A stretch of 64,000 nt of DNA from Saprospira grandis str. Lewin. GTDB lineage: Bacteria > Bacteroidota > Bacteroidia > Chitinophagales > Saprospiraceae. A program made the position numbers and the translations under genes. Under the pieces are notes generated by a model, which saw only the letters and a list, made by a program, of their open reading frames with translations, did not search any database and was not told the DNA's origin. Positions 40,701 through 48,570 of this stretch are shown piece after piece. Numbering within the stretch: the stretch's first letter is position 1; each line of letters opens with the position of its first letter. The DNA is taken from positions 3,224,501 through 3,288,500 of the forward strand of contig NC_016940.1 of assembly GCF_000250635.1 (NCBI RefSeq), in the 5' to 3' direction.

Positions 40701-42649
40701 CCCTGCTGTAGGTTGATGCCCGTGGCCACAAAGCTAGTTCCGCTAAAGCTAAAGCTACTAGAGGCCTGACCGTTTACGGTAAAGCTGATGTCGCGGCTAG
40801 TGCGTACATTGCGAATGCTCGCCCGAATGGTCGCATTATTATTACTGCTGTTGTATGGATTGGCCGAAGGTGTCGTAATGTTTACTGTGGGAGGTGTAGC
40901 ATTGCGCACCGGCTGGTAGATAATGCTCGTCTGATCCGAACCATTTCCATCGCTGTTGCTAGCTGTAATGACAATGTTATTGCTTCCTTGCTGCAAGTTG
41001 ATGTTGCTCGCCACAAAGCTAGTTCCACTAAAACTAAAGTTGCGAATTACCTGACCATTTACGGTGAAACTGATGTTGCTGCTGCTCCGAACATTGCGAA
41101 TAGTCGCACGAACGCTCGCACTGCTGCTCGAGCTGTTATAGGGATTAGAAGAAGGACTCGTAATGTTTACCGTAGGGGGATTGGGGTTGTTGGTGTTTAC
41201 TGGCTGCTTATAAATAATGACGGTTTGGTCAGAGGCCTGCCCCGCATTATTACTAGCCGATACGACTACCGTGTTGCTGCCATTTTGCAAAGAAATATTG
41301 CTCAAGCTAAAGCTGCTTCCACTAAAGCTAAAGTTATTAACCGATTGACCGTTTAGCGTACAACTTACATTGTTGCTGCTGTTTACGTTGCGAATGGTCG
41401 CTCTTACACTAGCAGAACTGCTGCTTGTGGTATAAGGATTGGCCGAGGGAGTCGTAATGACTACGCTGGGGGGAGGATCCTGACGAATAATGGGCTCGTA
41501 GTTAATAGTGGCCACATCTTGGTCGGTTCCAGAGGGGTTGTTTGCCCGAATGTTGATGTTGTTGGCTCCCTGCTGCAATCGAATCGTTACTTGAAAAGTC
41601 CCATTGCTATAGCTAAAGTTGTTAATCACCTGCCCATTCTGAATAAAACGAATATCACTGGCCGAACGCACGTTCCGAACGGTCGCCCGTACCGTATAGC
41701 TACTATTGTTGGTCCTGGCCGAACTGCCCGAAGGGTTCGTAAAACTTACCTGCGGAGGCGCTGCCTGAGGATCTGGCAAAGGCTTTACTTCCTCCTCATG
41801 ATGGTCCGTCAAACGACCATGAATAAAGAAGTTGGAAAAATGATGAATCTCATTGTTGCCATCCCGAACAATCCCGTCAAAGTTGTCCGTTAAGGTCCAG
41901 TTCACTCGATGCCCAAAACCAATAGCAAAACGTGGCGTTACCCAATAGCCCAACTCAAAACCAACAGAAGGCGTAAAGATGACGTCATAATCACCAAATT
42001 CATTGGTAAAGGTCTCATAGTCGCCATCACGGCCCCCCACAAGCTGGTCCACAATCTCAGAAGAACTTAAGGTCGAGTCTCCCGCTACACTATTATAAAG
42101 GTTGATGTACTCATCATCCAAAAAAACACGCTGGTCCAACTGATCATAAGCTACCCGATACCAACCCAATCCAATTCCACCATAAAGCGATAACCAGATG
42201 TTGTGATTCCGACGTAGGTTCTCAAAGTTGATTCTCGCTTCCAATGACAAATCATTAAAGGCGGTGCGGTGGTTGTGGTACACAAAGTTGCTCCCTCCAT
42301 TACTCAGCGAGTAATCAGGGTCAAACAAAGAATTAGACTGCCCATTCAACAAACTGTTGTTGCTGATATCGGTCAACTGATCGTCCTGCCCATAGGTCAC
42401 GGTCCCCATATAACGCATCCGCAAATCTAAAGATAAGGGCCTACTCGGACTGTAATAAATGTTCTTTCCTAGGTAGATGGTCCAACCACCTCCCAGTTGC
42501 GTGCAAGCGTCGCTCTGCTGCCAAGCAACACCTCCACCACCGCCCAAAAACCAATGACCGCCATAGCCATCGCTCTCCTGAGCCTGTAGCTGCCCCAAAC
42601 TCCCCAAAGAGAGCAGAAGCACTAATACTGAATAAATAAATGATCGCAT
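37790..42649 (-). CDS. Giant outer-membrane protein: N-terminal beta-barrel plus 13 Ig-like repeats, 1619 aa
   Basis: The signal peptide MRSFIYSVLVLLLSLGSLGQLQAQ is followed at residues 25-290 by a segment of amphipathic strands (WTIYLGKNIYY, LSLDLRMRYMGTVTYG, LSLEARINFENL, GFELGYWVTPRFAIGFGHRVNW) like a small porin-type barrel. About 13 repeats of 85-100 residues follow, each with PPTVxITxPSxxPY, (S/T)xxIRATIRNV, FxVNGQxxxNFSFSGTSFxA, LQQGxNxIVISASNxDGxASDQTxIIY; they look like Ig-fold domains. The last 60 residues are low-complexity, charged (KRRGSTTKTEEEKEEEAKTQKRRG). No type IX sorting domain. The barrel-then-Ig order recalls intimin-type adhesins, but homology is not shown. Confidence 0.85.
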   Translation of the reverse strand: MRSFIYSVLVLLLSLGSLGQLQAQESDGYGGHWFLGGGGGVAWQQSDACTQLGGGWTIYLGKNIYYSPSRPLSLDLRMRYMGTVTYGQDDQLTDISNNSLLNGQSNSLFDPDYSLSNGGSNFVYHNHRTAFNDLSLEARINFENLRRNHNIWLSLYGGIGLGWYRVAYDQLDQRVFLDDEYINLYNSVAGDSTLSSSEIVDQLVGGRDGDYETFTNEFGDYDVIFTPSVGFELGYWVTPRFAIGFGHRVNWTLTDNFDGIVRDGNNEIHHFSNFFIHGRLTDHHEEEVKPLPDPQAAPPQVSFTNPSGSSARTNNSSYTVRATVRNVRSASDIRFIQNGQVINNFSYSNGTFQVTIRLQQGANNINIRANNPSGTDQDVATINYEPIIRQDPPPSVVITTPSANPYTTSSSSASVRATIRNVNSSNNVSCTLNGQSVNNFSFSGSSFSLSNISLQNGSNTVVVSASNNAGQASDQTVIIYKQPVNTNNPNPPTVNITSPSSNPYNSSSSSASVRATIRNVRSSSNISFTVNGQVIRNFSFSGTSFVASNINLQQGSNNIVITASNSDGNGSDQTSIIYQPVRNATPPTVNITTPSANPYNSSNNNATIRASIRNVRTSRDISFTVNGQASSSFSFSGTSFVATGINLQQGNNFIVISASNQDGNASDQTTIIYQPQRTPTPPTVNITSPSADPYTASTNRAMIRATIRNVNNSNAVQMQVNGQTIRNFSFAGTNFVATNVNLQQGNNVVVISASNPDGTASDQTTIIYKPQRNPNPPTVSITSPSADPYTSSASQTSIRATIRNVNNSNDVQMQVNGQTIRRFSLSGSSFSANNVSLQQGSNVVVISASNQDGTASDQTTIIYKPQRVATPPTVDITTPSANPYNTPSNTTTIRARIQHVDNNRAVSFKVNGQTVRNFSFSGTSFVANNVRLQQGNNTIVVSASNQDGNASDQTTIIYKPQRVPTPPTVNITTPSADPYTTTSNSTTVKASIQHVGSSSNVRFTVNGQTVRNFSFSGSSFVANNVRLQQGNNTIVISANNQDGNASDQTVVIFKPQRISTPPTVKITTPSTDPYNSPNTNTRIVATTSNISRKSEISFSLNNQNVSNFSFANNRITASVNLKQGSNQISIKVRNQDGSASDQTVIIYKPAPAPTVRITSPSADPHTVAQNKVDIQADVFNVNSANDIRFTVNGQTNRNFRFSNNKFTAPNIRLNTGNNTVVVSASNAQGNASDQTVVIYQPAPQPPTVDITTPSSNPYTAASNSATIRATIRNVSSSSNVSFLVNGRAVSNFSFSGTSFSATNVPLRQGNNSISISGQNSAGTASDAVTLIYKPAPTPDVRNLNVIISPNLNKCFAAVSAEVLNVSSKNEVSFQVNGRRVSDFTLAGSRLNARVDVSNLGSGAITFTVSAQTAGGNDSENKRASLADCSLNVSGGNSSTIGGNNNTKDPRNSGGNNGANSRPKPSVTFTSPRLGTSSVRTVNVRATITNVDNRSQVRFKLNGQNMSNFQLSGINFQANNVGLRPGSNLLEITATNNNGSTTQTFAITYNAGGGTSNTADRKADNNNQNSSTNSGSTVNDKKQSNKRTKTSTKDQKRRGSTTKTEEEKEEEAKTQKRRGN

Positions 42650-42912
42650 AAATTAAGGTTTAAGTTATGTATGTATGTCCGTTTTATTTGCTTTGCTCTC
42701 AGTCTACTTTCGTGCCAAGCCAATTTTTTTTACAGCCTCGGGAACTAAAACTTAAGTAGGCCCAAAAGTACCATTTTTAACGCAAGGGCCTTTATTCCTA
42801 GCCTTTAACTAAATCTTTAGGCGTAAAATAGCTCAGCAATAAACTCCAAAATCTTAGTATGTTAAAATTAAACAGTAACATTTTTTTAACAAAATTTAAG
42901 GGCTTTTCTTTT
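42650..42912. other. AT-rich spacer upstream of the giant gene
   Basis: No gene seen. It should hold the promoter of the 1619-aa gene on the minus strand, but I find no convincing TTG-N19-TAnnTTTG match. With the next repeat and the leader of the 43268 gene it forms a gap of about 620 bp. Confidence 0.5.
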
Positions 42913-43112
42913 GGGGCCTCCCGCCTGCGGCGGGCGCTACGTTTCGCAGCTCGCTATTCGCTCGGCCCTGCAGCGGCTGCGCCGCTTTGGTCTGGCCCTG
43001 CGGGCCACTGCTGCACATCGCTAGGCCGGGCGCTACTGCGCATCGGTTACTCCCTTCGGTCGTCGAACTGCGGCCTAAAGGCCTTGTTGTGGCCGGGCGC
43101 TTCGCGCCCCCA
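42913..43112 (+). repeat. GC-rich composite repeat, type C, with GTCGTCGAACTGCG module
   Basis: GGGGCCTCCCGCC TGC GGCGGG, CGCTACGTTTCGCAGCTCGC, core variant GCTATTCGCTCGGCCCT, stem GCGGC TGC GCCGC, TTGGTCTG, GGCCC TGC GGGCC, CACATCGCTAGGCC; then GTTACTCCCTTCGGTCGTCG, AACTGCGGCC TAAA GGCC and TTGTTGT, closing with GGGCGC TTC GCGCCC. Confidence 0.85.
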
Positions 43113-43267
43113 AACCGCAAATTTGGTCCAAATTTAAAATTAAGTGTATTTAACTGTTGATTATTTGGTTCTTAGTCTTTATAGTTAGTGGTATACGCAG
43201 TTTTTAGTGCTGCATTTTTTTATCACCTCATTTAAATGCCTTAATTTTGGGAAAAGAAGAAAAAAAG

Positions 43268-44203
43268 ATGATCAAGGATCGCTATATCAATCCACTGACC
43301 GACTTTGGATTTAAGAAGCTTTTTGGCGAGGCCGCCAATAAGGAGCTACTCATCCATTTTCTCAATCAGCTGCTGCCCGAAAAGCATCAGGTGGAGGACC
43401 TCGAATATCTTCCTAGCGAACGCCTGCCCTCCAGCTTTCTGGACCGAAAAGTTATTTTTGATATCTATTGCACTAGCAGCCGAGGCGAGCAGTTTATCAT
43501 CGAGCTGCAACGCAGTAAGCAAAATCACTTCATCGACCGCTCTATTTTTTATAGCACTTTCCCTATTCAAGAACAATCCGAAAGGGGCGATTGGAATTTT
43601 AAGCTCTGGCCCATTTATACGATCTGCATTCTCGATTTCAAGATCAATCAGCCCAATCCCCATAATCGAGTGATCCGCTATGTACAGCTCAAGGACCAAG
43701 ACAAAGAGCTCTTCTTTAAAGACCTCACCTATATTTATATCGAGCTGCCTAATTTCACCAAAACCCTAGATGAGCTAGAAGATCTACAGGATAAATGGCT
43801 TTATCTTTTCCGCTATTTGGCCAAATTAGAAGATCGGCCAGCGGCCCTGCAAGAGCGCATTTTCACGGGGCTTTTCCATGCCGCCGAAATTGCCAGCTAC
43901 TCTATTGAGGAGCGCCAAAATTATGAGGTCTCCCTCAAAAAGCATCGAGATATTAAAAATGCTATCGACACCGCCCTAGAGGAGGGCTTAGAAAAAGGCA
44001 GCGCCGAGGGCTTGGAAGAAGGCCTGAAAAAAGGAGAAGAACGAGGCTTAGAAAAAGGGCTCGAACAAGCTAAGGAAGAAGGCGCATTAGCCGCCAAAAA
44101 AGCCATGGCCAAGCAAATGCAGTCCGCCAACTTAGCCCTAGAACAAATTGCCCAAATTATTGGCTGCTCCCTAGAACAACTTAAAAACTGGCTAGAAGAC
44201 TAG
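43268..44203 (+). CDS. Rpn-family PD-(D/E)XK nuclease / putative transposase protein, 311 aa
   Basis: Begins MIKDRYINPLTDFGFKKLFG, the signature N-terminus of the Rpn (recombination-promoting nuclease) or PDDEXK_2 family. The nuclease core is RKVIFDIYCTSSRGEQFIIELQ, with Asp in FDIYC and ExQ instead of ExK, as usual here. The C-terminal part from about residue 240 is a charged coiled segment of EEGLEKG / KKGEERG type, ending in a short helix pair (EQIAQIIGCSLEQLKNWL). Rpn proteins are DNA endonucleases that raise RecA-independent recombination; although named transposase they have no terminal repeats. Start at ATG 43268; the TTG upstream is rejected. Solitary gene. Confidence 0.9.
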   Translation: MIKDRYINPLTDFGFKKLFGEAANKELLIHFLNQLLPEKHQVEDLEYLPSERLPSSFLDRKVIFDIYCTSSRGEQFIIELQRSKQNHFIDRSIFYSTFPIQEQSERGDWNFKLWPIYTICILDFKINQPNPHNRVIRYVQLKDQDKELFFKDLTYIYIELPNFTKTLDELEDLQDKWLYLFRYLAKLEDRPAALQERIFTGLFHAAEIASYSIEERQNYEVSLKKHRDIKNAIDTALEEGLEKGSAEGLEEGLKKGEERGLEKGLEQAKEEGALAAKKAMAKQMQSANLALEQIAQIIGCSLEQLKNWLED

Positions 44204-44217
44204 CCCTAAACAATAGA

Positions 44218-44250
44218 AAGCTTGAACCTCAGTAGGTTCAAGCTTTTTTT
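44218..44250 (+). terminator. Terminator after the Rpn-type gene
   Basis: A perfect 12-bp stem AAGCTTGAACCT / AGGTTCAAGCTT with loop CAGT; the T-run continues to 44250. Confidence 0.93.
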
Positions 44251-44251
44251 A

Positions 44252-44410
44252 GGTCCTACAGGCCCGAAGGGCCGCAGGCTGAGCTGCCGAAGCAGGGCCG
44301 CCGAAGGCGGCAGACCCAAGGCTTTTGACGCAAAGCGAAAAAGCCTGCAGGGCCGAGCAGACTTGCGAGCTGCGAAGTGGAGCGACCCGCCCGCAGGGCG
44401 GGGCAGCCCC
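44252..44410 (-). repeat. GC-rich composite repeat, type B variant, minus orientation
   Basis: On the minus strand: GGGGCTGCCCC, GCCC TGC GGGCGGGTCGCTCCAC, TTCGCAGCTC, core variant GCAAGTCTGCTCGGCCCT, stem AGGCTTTT TCGCTTTGCGTC AAAAGCCT, GGGTCTG, GCCGCC TTC GGCGGC, TGC TTCG GCA, then GGCCC TTC GGGCC. Shares the CTCCACTT form with the 36230 block. Confidence 0.85.
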
Positions 44411-44417
44411 AAAAAAA

Positions 44418-45071
44418 TCAAAAATCAACAATAATATCTTTGCTCTGAATCCGCTGCTCAAAAATATGAGGATAATAATGGCGGAGCTCCTGAATAAAAA
44501 GCGCAAGCGGAAGGTCTGCAAAATGACCATACTCCTTTTCGTAGCTCATAAATGGCTGTCCAGATTTATCCGATTCTTGAAAAATGGCCTCATCTTGCCC
44601 ATTAAAATCTAGAGGGGCCACATTAAGGCGCTCACAAAGCGTTTTATTGAAAACGGGGGTGAGTTTGATCCAGCGATTGTGCAAAAAGACCTCGGTGTAG
44701 GCATGAAAAACCATCAGGTCGGTCCGCAGATATTCCTCCACTTTTTTTGTGGCCAAATGGTTGCGCACATTGGCAAAACCGAGGCGGGCGGGAATTCCTA
44801 TGGCCCGAAGACAACTGGCAAAAAGGACCGATTTCTCGACGCAATAGCCATAGTCTTTTTGCAAAATATAACTGGCCCTCAGGGCCTCTTTTTTTAGGCG
44901 AAGATGATAAGGGTAGTAGCTCCAACCGTCTCGAATAGCGTAATACAGGGCTTGAACTTTTTCTGCGGGACTTGCAGCCTGAGCCGTGATTTTTTGCGCA
45001 TAACTTTGGATATCGGGATGCTCGGCCTCTATAAAATAAGTGCTAGCCAAATAAGGCGATAGATCTTGCAT
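44418..45071 (-). CDS. Transglutaminase-like domain protein, 217 aa
   Basis: A papain-like transglutaminase-core protein. The catalytic Cys is in DYGYCVEKSVLFASCLRAIGIPARLGFA and the His in FHAYTEVFLHNRWIKLTPVFN; the position usually held by Asp reads Thr-Pro, a form I recall in this bacterial subgroup, so a protease or amide-cleaving activity is possible but unproven. Cytosolic; no signal peptide. Start at ATG 45071 (MQDLSPYLAS); the open frame upstream overlaps the next gene and is rejected. 22 bp separate it from the VOC gene on the same strand. Confidence 0.85.
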   Translation of the reverse strand: MQDLSPYLASTYFIEAEHPDIQSYAQKITAQAASPAEKVQALYYAIRDGWSYYPYHLRLKKEALRASYILQKDYGYCVEKSVLFASCLRAIGIPARLGFANVRNHLATKKVEEYLRTDLMVFHAYTEVFLHNRWIKLTPVFNKTLCERLNVAPLDFNGQDEAIFQESDKSGQPFMSYEKEYGHFADLPLALFIQELRHYYPHIFEQRIQSKDIIVDF

Positions 45072-45093
45072 AATGATTGATTTTTGGATGAAA

Positions 45094-45456
45094 TTAACTG
45101 GCCTCAGGCGCTGCTTTTTCGGACCAAACCGCCAACTCATTGCCGCTGGGCTCTATAAAGTGAAAACGAGCCCCGCCAGGAAAAACAAAAATATCTTGGC
45201 TGATTTCTCCCCCAGCAGCCTCTACTTGGGCCAAACAAGCAGGCAAATCTTCGGCATAAAGGACCAATAGGGCGCCTCCAGATTTTACCGAAGAAGCCAA
45301 AGGCGCTTCATAGAAGCCCCCCTCAAAATTAGTGGCAAAAAAGGCCGTATAAGCTGGACCATAGTCCTCAAAACGCCATTGAAATACTTTCTGGAAAAAG
45401 GCTTTAGTGGCCGCTAAGTCTTTGGCAGCAAATTCTATGTAAGCAGGTTTTGACAT
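45094..45456 (-). CDS. VOC (glyoxalase/bleomycin-resistance) family protein, 120 aa
   Basis: A single vicinal-oxygen-chelate domain built of two beta-alpha-beta-beta-beta halves: YIEFAAKDLAATKAFFQKVFQWRFEDYGPAYTAFF and LLVLYAEDLPACLAQVEAAGGEISQDIF with HFIEPSGNELAVW at the end. The family covers glyoxalases, dioxygenases and binding proteins; the metal ligands are not complete enough to name a reaction. First gene of a pair with the transglutaminase-like gene. Confidence 0.85.
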   Translation of the reverse strand: MSKPAYIEFAAKDLAATKAFFQKVFQWRFEDYGPAYTAFFATNFEGGFYEAPLASSVKSGGALLVLYAEDLPACLAQVEAAGGEISQDIFVFPGGARFHFIEPSGNELAVWSEKAAPEAS

Positions 45457-45482
45457 ATATTTATCAGTTGATTTGTATTTTT

Positions 45483-45500
45483 TTACTTCAAAAGAAGTAA
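45483..45500. promoter_or_regulatory. Inverted repeat TTACTTC-N4-GAAGTAA
   Basis: A perfect 7-bp palindromic pair 27 bp upstream of the VOC start codon. Possible operator; no regulator is adjacent. The gap 45457-45728 also holds an imperfect palindrome near 45534-45560 (AAAATATAGGC / GGCCTATTTT). Confidence 0.35.
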
Positions 45501-45728
45501 TTTATGTAGATAGAATATTCTTAATTTTTGACCTAAAATATAGGCAAAGGCCTATTTTATGCGGCTTATGAAGCAATTGCTAATGCTTTCTTGTGACAGT
45601 TGTTTTTATATTAAGTTCTTGATTTGCAGTAATTTATGAAACAAAATTAAAAACTTGCCGTAAAAGACATACATACCCCAAAAATGGATGATTACAACAA
45701 GGTTTTTTCACCTCAAAAAAACTAAGAT

Positions 45729-47399
45729 ATGAAATCCCCAATCTTACCCCTTCTTTTTTTGGCCCTTCCCCTTTTTCTGTGGGCCCAAAAGCCAGTATCT
45801 ACTGGCGGCACGCAAACTTCATTGAGCTGTGTCGGCTGCTTTGTCAATCAAGCCGAAATGGCCTTTGATGCGAGCACGAGCACGGCTGCCTTAATCGACC
45901 CCAGCGCTCTGCCTCTTTCGACAGTTGGCTACGTTTCTCAAGATTATTCTTTTGCGGCCCCCTTAGCAGTGGGCTCAGAACTTCGTCTAGACCTCGCTTT
46001 TAGCGATAATAGCATTCTAGCAGGTCTTTTAGGAACTCTAGCCAATGGCCTAGTTTTCGACCGCCTAGAAGTTGAGTTGCTCAACGGAACAACTGTCGTG
46101 AGTACCTATGGCGGTAGCTCCGGAACCTCTTTGGCCGAGCTGGATGTGGTTGATGCGGCTAGCTCTAGATTTAATTTGCTCATTCAGATTCCAACGGCTA
46201 ATGTCGATGGGATCCGCATCCGAACAGGCGCCTTAGTTTCTTTAGGTCTTGGTATAACACCTTCAGCCCTAGAAGTCTATGATATTAAGGGCATGCCTAC
46301 CAACCGCTACTACGCTAGCCGATTTACCGGAAACTCTGGCCAAAATGGCCTTGCTCTAACGCTTTGCCTCAGTTGTGGAGTTTTCAATGAGGCGCATGCC
46401 GCTAGCTTAGGAAATGACCCTAACTCTCAGTATGCACAAATGCGCTGGGACATTGGCCTCAGCCTCTTGGGTACCGAGTACCAATATGTCGAGTACGATT
46501 GGGACGCTAGCCCTAATACCGACTTTTTAGGCGATGCCGATGGTACCCCCGATGCGGTCCTTGTTCAGTTGCAGGAGGTTGCCCTGGCCAATTTAGACCT
46601 AGATTTAGGCAGCAATCTTTGGGATAATAACGGCTTGGCCCTAATGGTGCAGTATACTGATGGCAGCAGCAGCCTGCTCGATAATAGCTCTCCTCTTTTG
46701 TCCGCTAATTTGTTAGGAGCAGGCTCTGGCCGATTTCAACTGGTCCTCAATATTCCCACAGGAAAAACCCTAGAGCGCATTGAGGTCCGCAGAAATGCCC
46801 CCACCTTAGGCTTGTTCACAGAGCTCCGTATCTATAATATTTATACGGCCACTCAGGCAAGCCTGCCCCTCAAGTTAGCCGATTTTAGACTAGAAAAAGA
46901 CCTCTCCCAAGGGATTTTCTTGCAGTGGCAAACAGAAAGTGAGTACGATATGAACCAAATTGTGGTGCAACGAGCTGATGACGATATGCTCTTTGAGGAC
47001 CTTTATTCCCTAAGCGCCCAAAATGACCCGCATCAAAGCGCAAATTATGAGTTTGTCGATAAACAGCCGCTTTGGGGCAATAATTATTATCGCCTTAAGT
47101 TTATCGGCTTTGCCGAAAATGACATTAGCTACTCAACCGTTAAGGTCGAAAATTGGCAGCAAAATAAAAGCTTTACCCTCTATCGCCAAGGAGATTATCT
47201 CCGCATCCAAAAGATGGAGCAAGACCGCAAAGAATTGCTCCGATTAGAGGTCTATAGCCTTCAGGGCCAATTGTTGCTGCAGCAAAATTTTGCTGATGCA
47301 CAAGCCGAATTAAATACGGCCGATTTGCCCAATCTCTTTCAACTACAAGTCGTAGGTGAAGGACAAGCTTACTACCAAAAGCTCATTCCAAATCCTTAG
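45729..47399 (+). CDS. Secreted protein with two similar Cys-containing repeats, 556 aa
   Basis: The signal peptide MKSPILPLLFLALPLFLWAQ ends in a clear cleavage site. Two modules of about 180 residues follow (about 30-195 and 205-375). Each starts with a Cys pair (LSCVGCFVNQAEMAFD; LCLSCGVFNEAHAASL), then has a beta-rich body with LRLDLAFSDN / LDLDLGSNLWDN and SSRFNLLIQIPTANVDGIRIRTGA / SGRFQLVLNIPTGKTLERIEVRRNA. A jelly-roll-like binding module is likely. The C-terminal 170 residues start with LPLKLADFRLEKDLSQGIFLQW, a segment commonly found before Por sorting domains, but the final sorting domain is divergent. Surface role inferred. Confidence 0.75.
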   Translation: MKSPILPLLFLALPLFLWAQKPVSTGGTQTSLSCVGCFVNQAEMAFDASTSTAALIDPSALPLSTVGYVSQDYSFAAPLAVGSELRLDLAFSDNSILAGLLGTLANGLVFDRLEVELLNGTTVVSTYGGSSGTSLAELDVVDAASSRFNLLIQIPTANVDGIRIRTGALVSLGLGITPSALEVYDIKGMPTNRYYASRFTGNSGQNGLALTLCLSCGVFNEAHAASLGNDPNSQYAQMRWDIGLSLLGTEYQYVEYDWDASPNTDFLGDADGTPDAVLVQLQEVALANLDLDLGSNLWDNNGLALMVQYTDGSSSLLDNSSPLLSANLLGAGSGRFQLVLNIPTGKTLERIEVRRNAPTLGLFTELRIYNIYTATQASLPLKLADFRLEKDLSQGIFLQWQTESEYDMNQIVVQRADDDMLFEDLYSLSAQNDPHQSANYEFVDKQPLWGNNYYRLKFIGFAENDISYSTVKVENWQQNKSFTLYRQGDYLRIQKMEQDRKELLRLEVYSLQGQLLLQQNFADAQAELNTADLPNLFQLQVVGEGQAYYQKLIPNP

Positions 47400-47426
47400 G
47401 AATAGCTTTATGTCACTCCTTTTTAG

Positions 47427-47456
47427 ACGCTCCCTTTTTTTAGGGGGCGTTTTTTT
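47427..47456 (+). terminator. Terminator after the 45729-47399 gene
   Basis: A 9-bp stem ACGCTCCCT / AGGGGGCGT with one G:U pair and loop TTTTTT is followed by six T; the GC repeat starts at the next base. Confidence 0.85.
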
Positions 47457-47610
47457 GGGGCTGCCCACTCGCTTCGCTCGGGTCGGGCTGTTTCGCAGCT
47501 CGCTGTTCGCTCGGCCCTGCGCAAAATTTCGCTGTGCTCATTTTGCTTGGTCTGCGGCTTCGCCGCCCTGCTGTCCATCCCTCAGCCTGCGGCCCTTCGG
47601 GCCTGTAGGA
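47457..47610 (+). repeat. GC-rich composite repeat, type B
   Basis: GGGGCTGCCC, ACTCG CTT CGCTCGGGT, CGGGCTGTTTCGCAGCTCG, core variant GCTGTTCGCTCGGCCCT, AT-rich stem GCAAAAT ... ATTTTGC, TTGGTCTG, CGGC TTC GCCG, CCATCCCTCAGCC, GGCCC TTC GGGCC. The first 60 bases are nearly identical to the block at 31430. Confidence 0.87.
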
Positions 47611-47623
47611 AGCAGATTTGGAC

Positions 47624-48550
47624 CTAATTGGCCAATGCCTTTTTTCTTCTGCCCACAAAATTACTCACTACTTCAACCACCTCTTTGTGGCGAAAATGAC
47701 GAGAGTGCCCTCCATGTCGACCATAAAATACTTCTACTTTATCCCAGCCCGCCGCCAAGGCCCTGATCTTTTCAAAACTAGCCACCTCATCTAGCTCGTC
47801 ATGCACCAAAAGGACCTCCTCTACAGGCAGTTTATAGCGCTGCTCATACATATTGTATTGCGAAATATCCCAGTCAATTTGTCCTTGGATTTTATTAAAT
47901 ATTTTGCGAAAAAGCGCATCGGGTACTTGCATGAACTCCTTGAAAGTTAAAAAGAAATGATAGGGAATAGGATAGGCGCCCATCATTACTAATTTTTGGA
48001 TATGGACCTCTTTTCGCTCTTCTAGTCCCGCAAAAAAGGAGGCACAAGCCCCCAAAGAATGCCCAATCAAGGCATACACTTCTTTCTCTTTGCGAAGCAG
48101 CTCTTTTAGACCCATCATAAAAATGGGCAAATTGCTGGCTTGTCCAGCCGCCGCCCCATGGGCCGCAAAATCAATAGAAATGATGCGGTAATCATCAGAT
48201 TGGGCCAAAAGGGCTTCTATGAGCCGCTTGAAATCGGGCGTCATGCCCTCCCAACCATGGGCCAAAATAATGGTTTTTGGTCCTTCCCCCCATTCAAATA
48301 AACAGTATTCATGGCCCTCTACCTCAAATCGGCTTTTGTTTTTGGCCGTAGCCAAAAACTCCTTATGCCAATCCTTAATTTTACGAGGATTGGGCCGAGT
48401 AAAGAGCTTCCAAAATAACTTTGTAGAATAATTGGGGGCAAAACTGCCCAAATGGCGGAAATAAAAGCGCAAGGCTTTTACGGCTAAGGGCAATTCTTGC
48501 TTTTTGTAAAAATTACCCAATTCTCCAGCTGGCTGTGCTTGTTGTTCCAT
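47624..48550 (-). CDS. Alpha/beta hydrolase, 308 aa
   Basis: An alpha/beta-hydrolase fold esterase/lipase-like enzyme: oxyanion region LAHGWEG, nucleophile elbow GHSLGACASFFAG, acid in LLVHDELDEVASF and catalytic His in GRHGGHSRHFRH. Cytosolic; no signal peptide. Start at ATG 48550; the frame upstream overlaps the TetR gene and is rejected. A TetR-type repressor gene lies immediately upstream on the same strand, and the same operator-like ACCGATTGGT sits directly before both genes, so the hydrolase is probably under its control. Substrate unknown. Confidence 0.88.
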   Translation of the reverse strand: MEQQAQPAGELGNFYKKQELPLAVKALRFYFRHLGSFAPNYSTKLFWKLFTRPNPRKIKDWHKEFLATAKNKSRFEVEGHEYCLFEWGEGPKTIILAHGWEGMTPDFKRLIEALLAQSDDYRIISIDFAAHGAAAGQASNLPIFMMGLKELLRKEKEVYALIGHSLGACASFFAGLEERKEVHIQKLVMMGAYPIPYHFFLTFKEFMQVPDALFRKIFNKIQGQIDWDISQYNMYEQRYKLPVEEVLLVHDELDEVASFEKIRALAAGWDKVEVFYGRHGGHSRHFRHKEVVEVVSNFVGRRKKALAN

Positions 48551-48555
48551 AATAT

Positions 48556-48565
48556 ACCGATTGGT
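48556..48565. promoter_or_regulatory. Putative TetR operator ACCGATTGGT (hydrolase)
   Basis: The dyad ACC-N4-GGT sits in the 20-bp gap between the TetR stop and the hydrolase start. The surrounding ATACCGATTGGTTT and downstream TTATTTAT are shared with the site upstream of the TetR gene, a 17-of-19 type match. Confidence 0.6.
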
Positions 48566-48570
48566 TTTAT

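Noticed and set aside
37815-41893. Many plus-strand open frames inside the giant repeat gene
   Set aside because: They are antisense shadows of the repeated Ser/Thr/Asn-rich coding sequence and repeat with its period.
43268-44203. Rpn-type gene as an insertion sequence
   Set aside because: Although such genes are labelled transposases, no inverted ends or target duplication flank it; it is a stand-alone nuclease gene.
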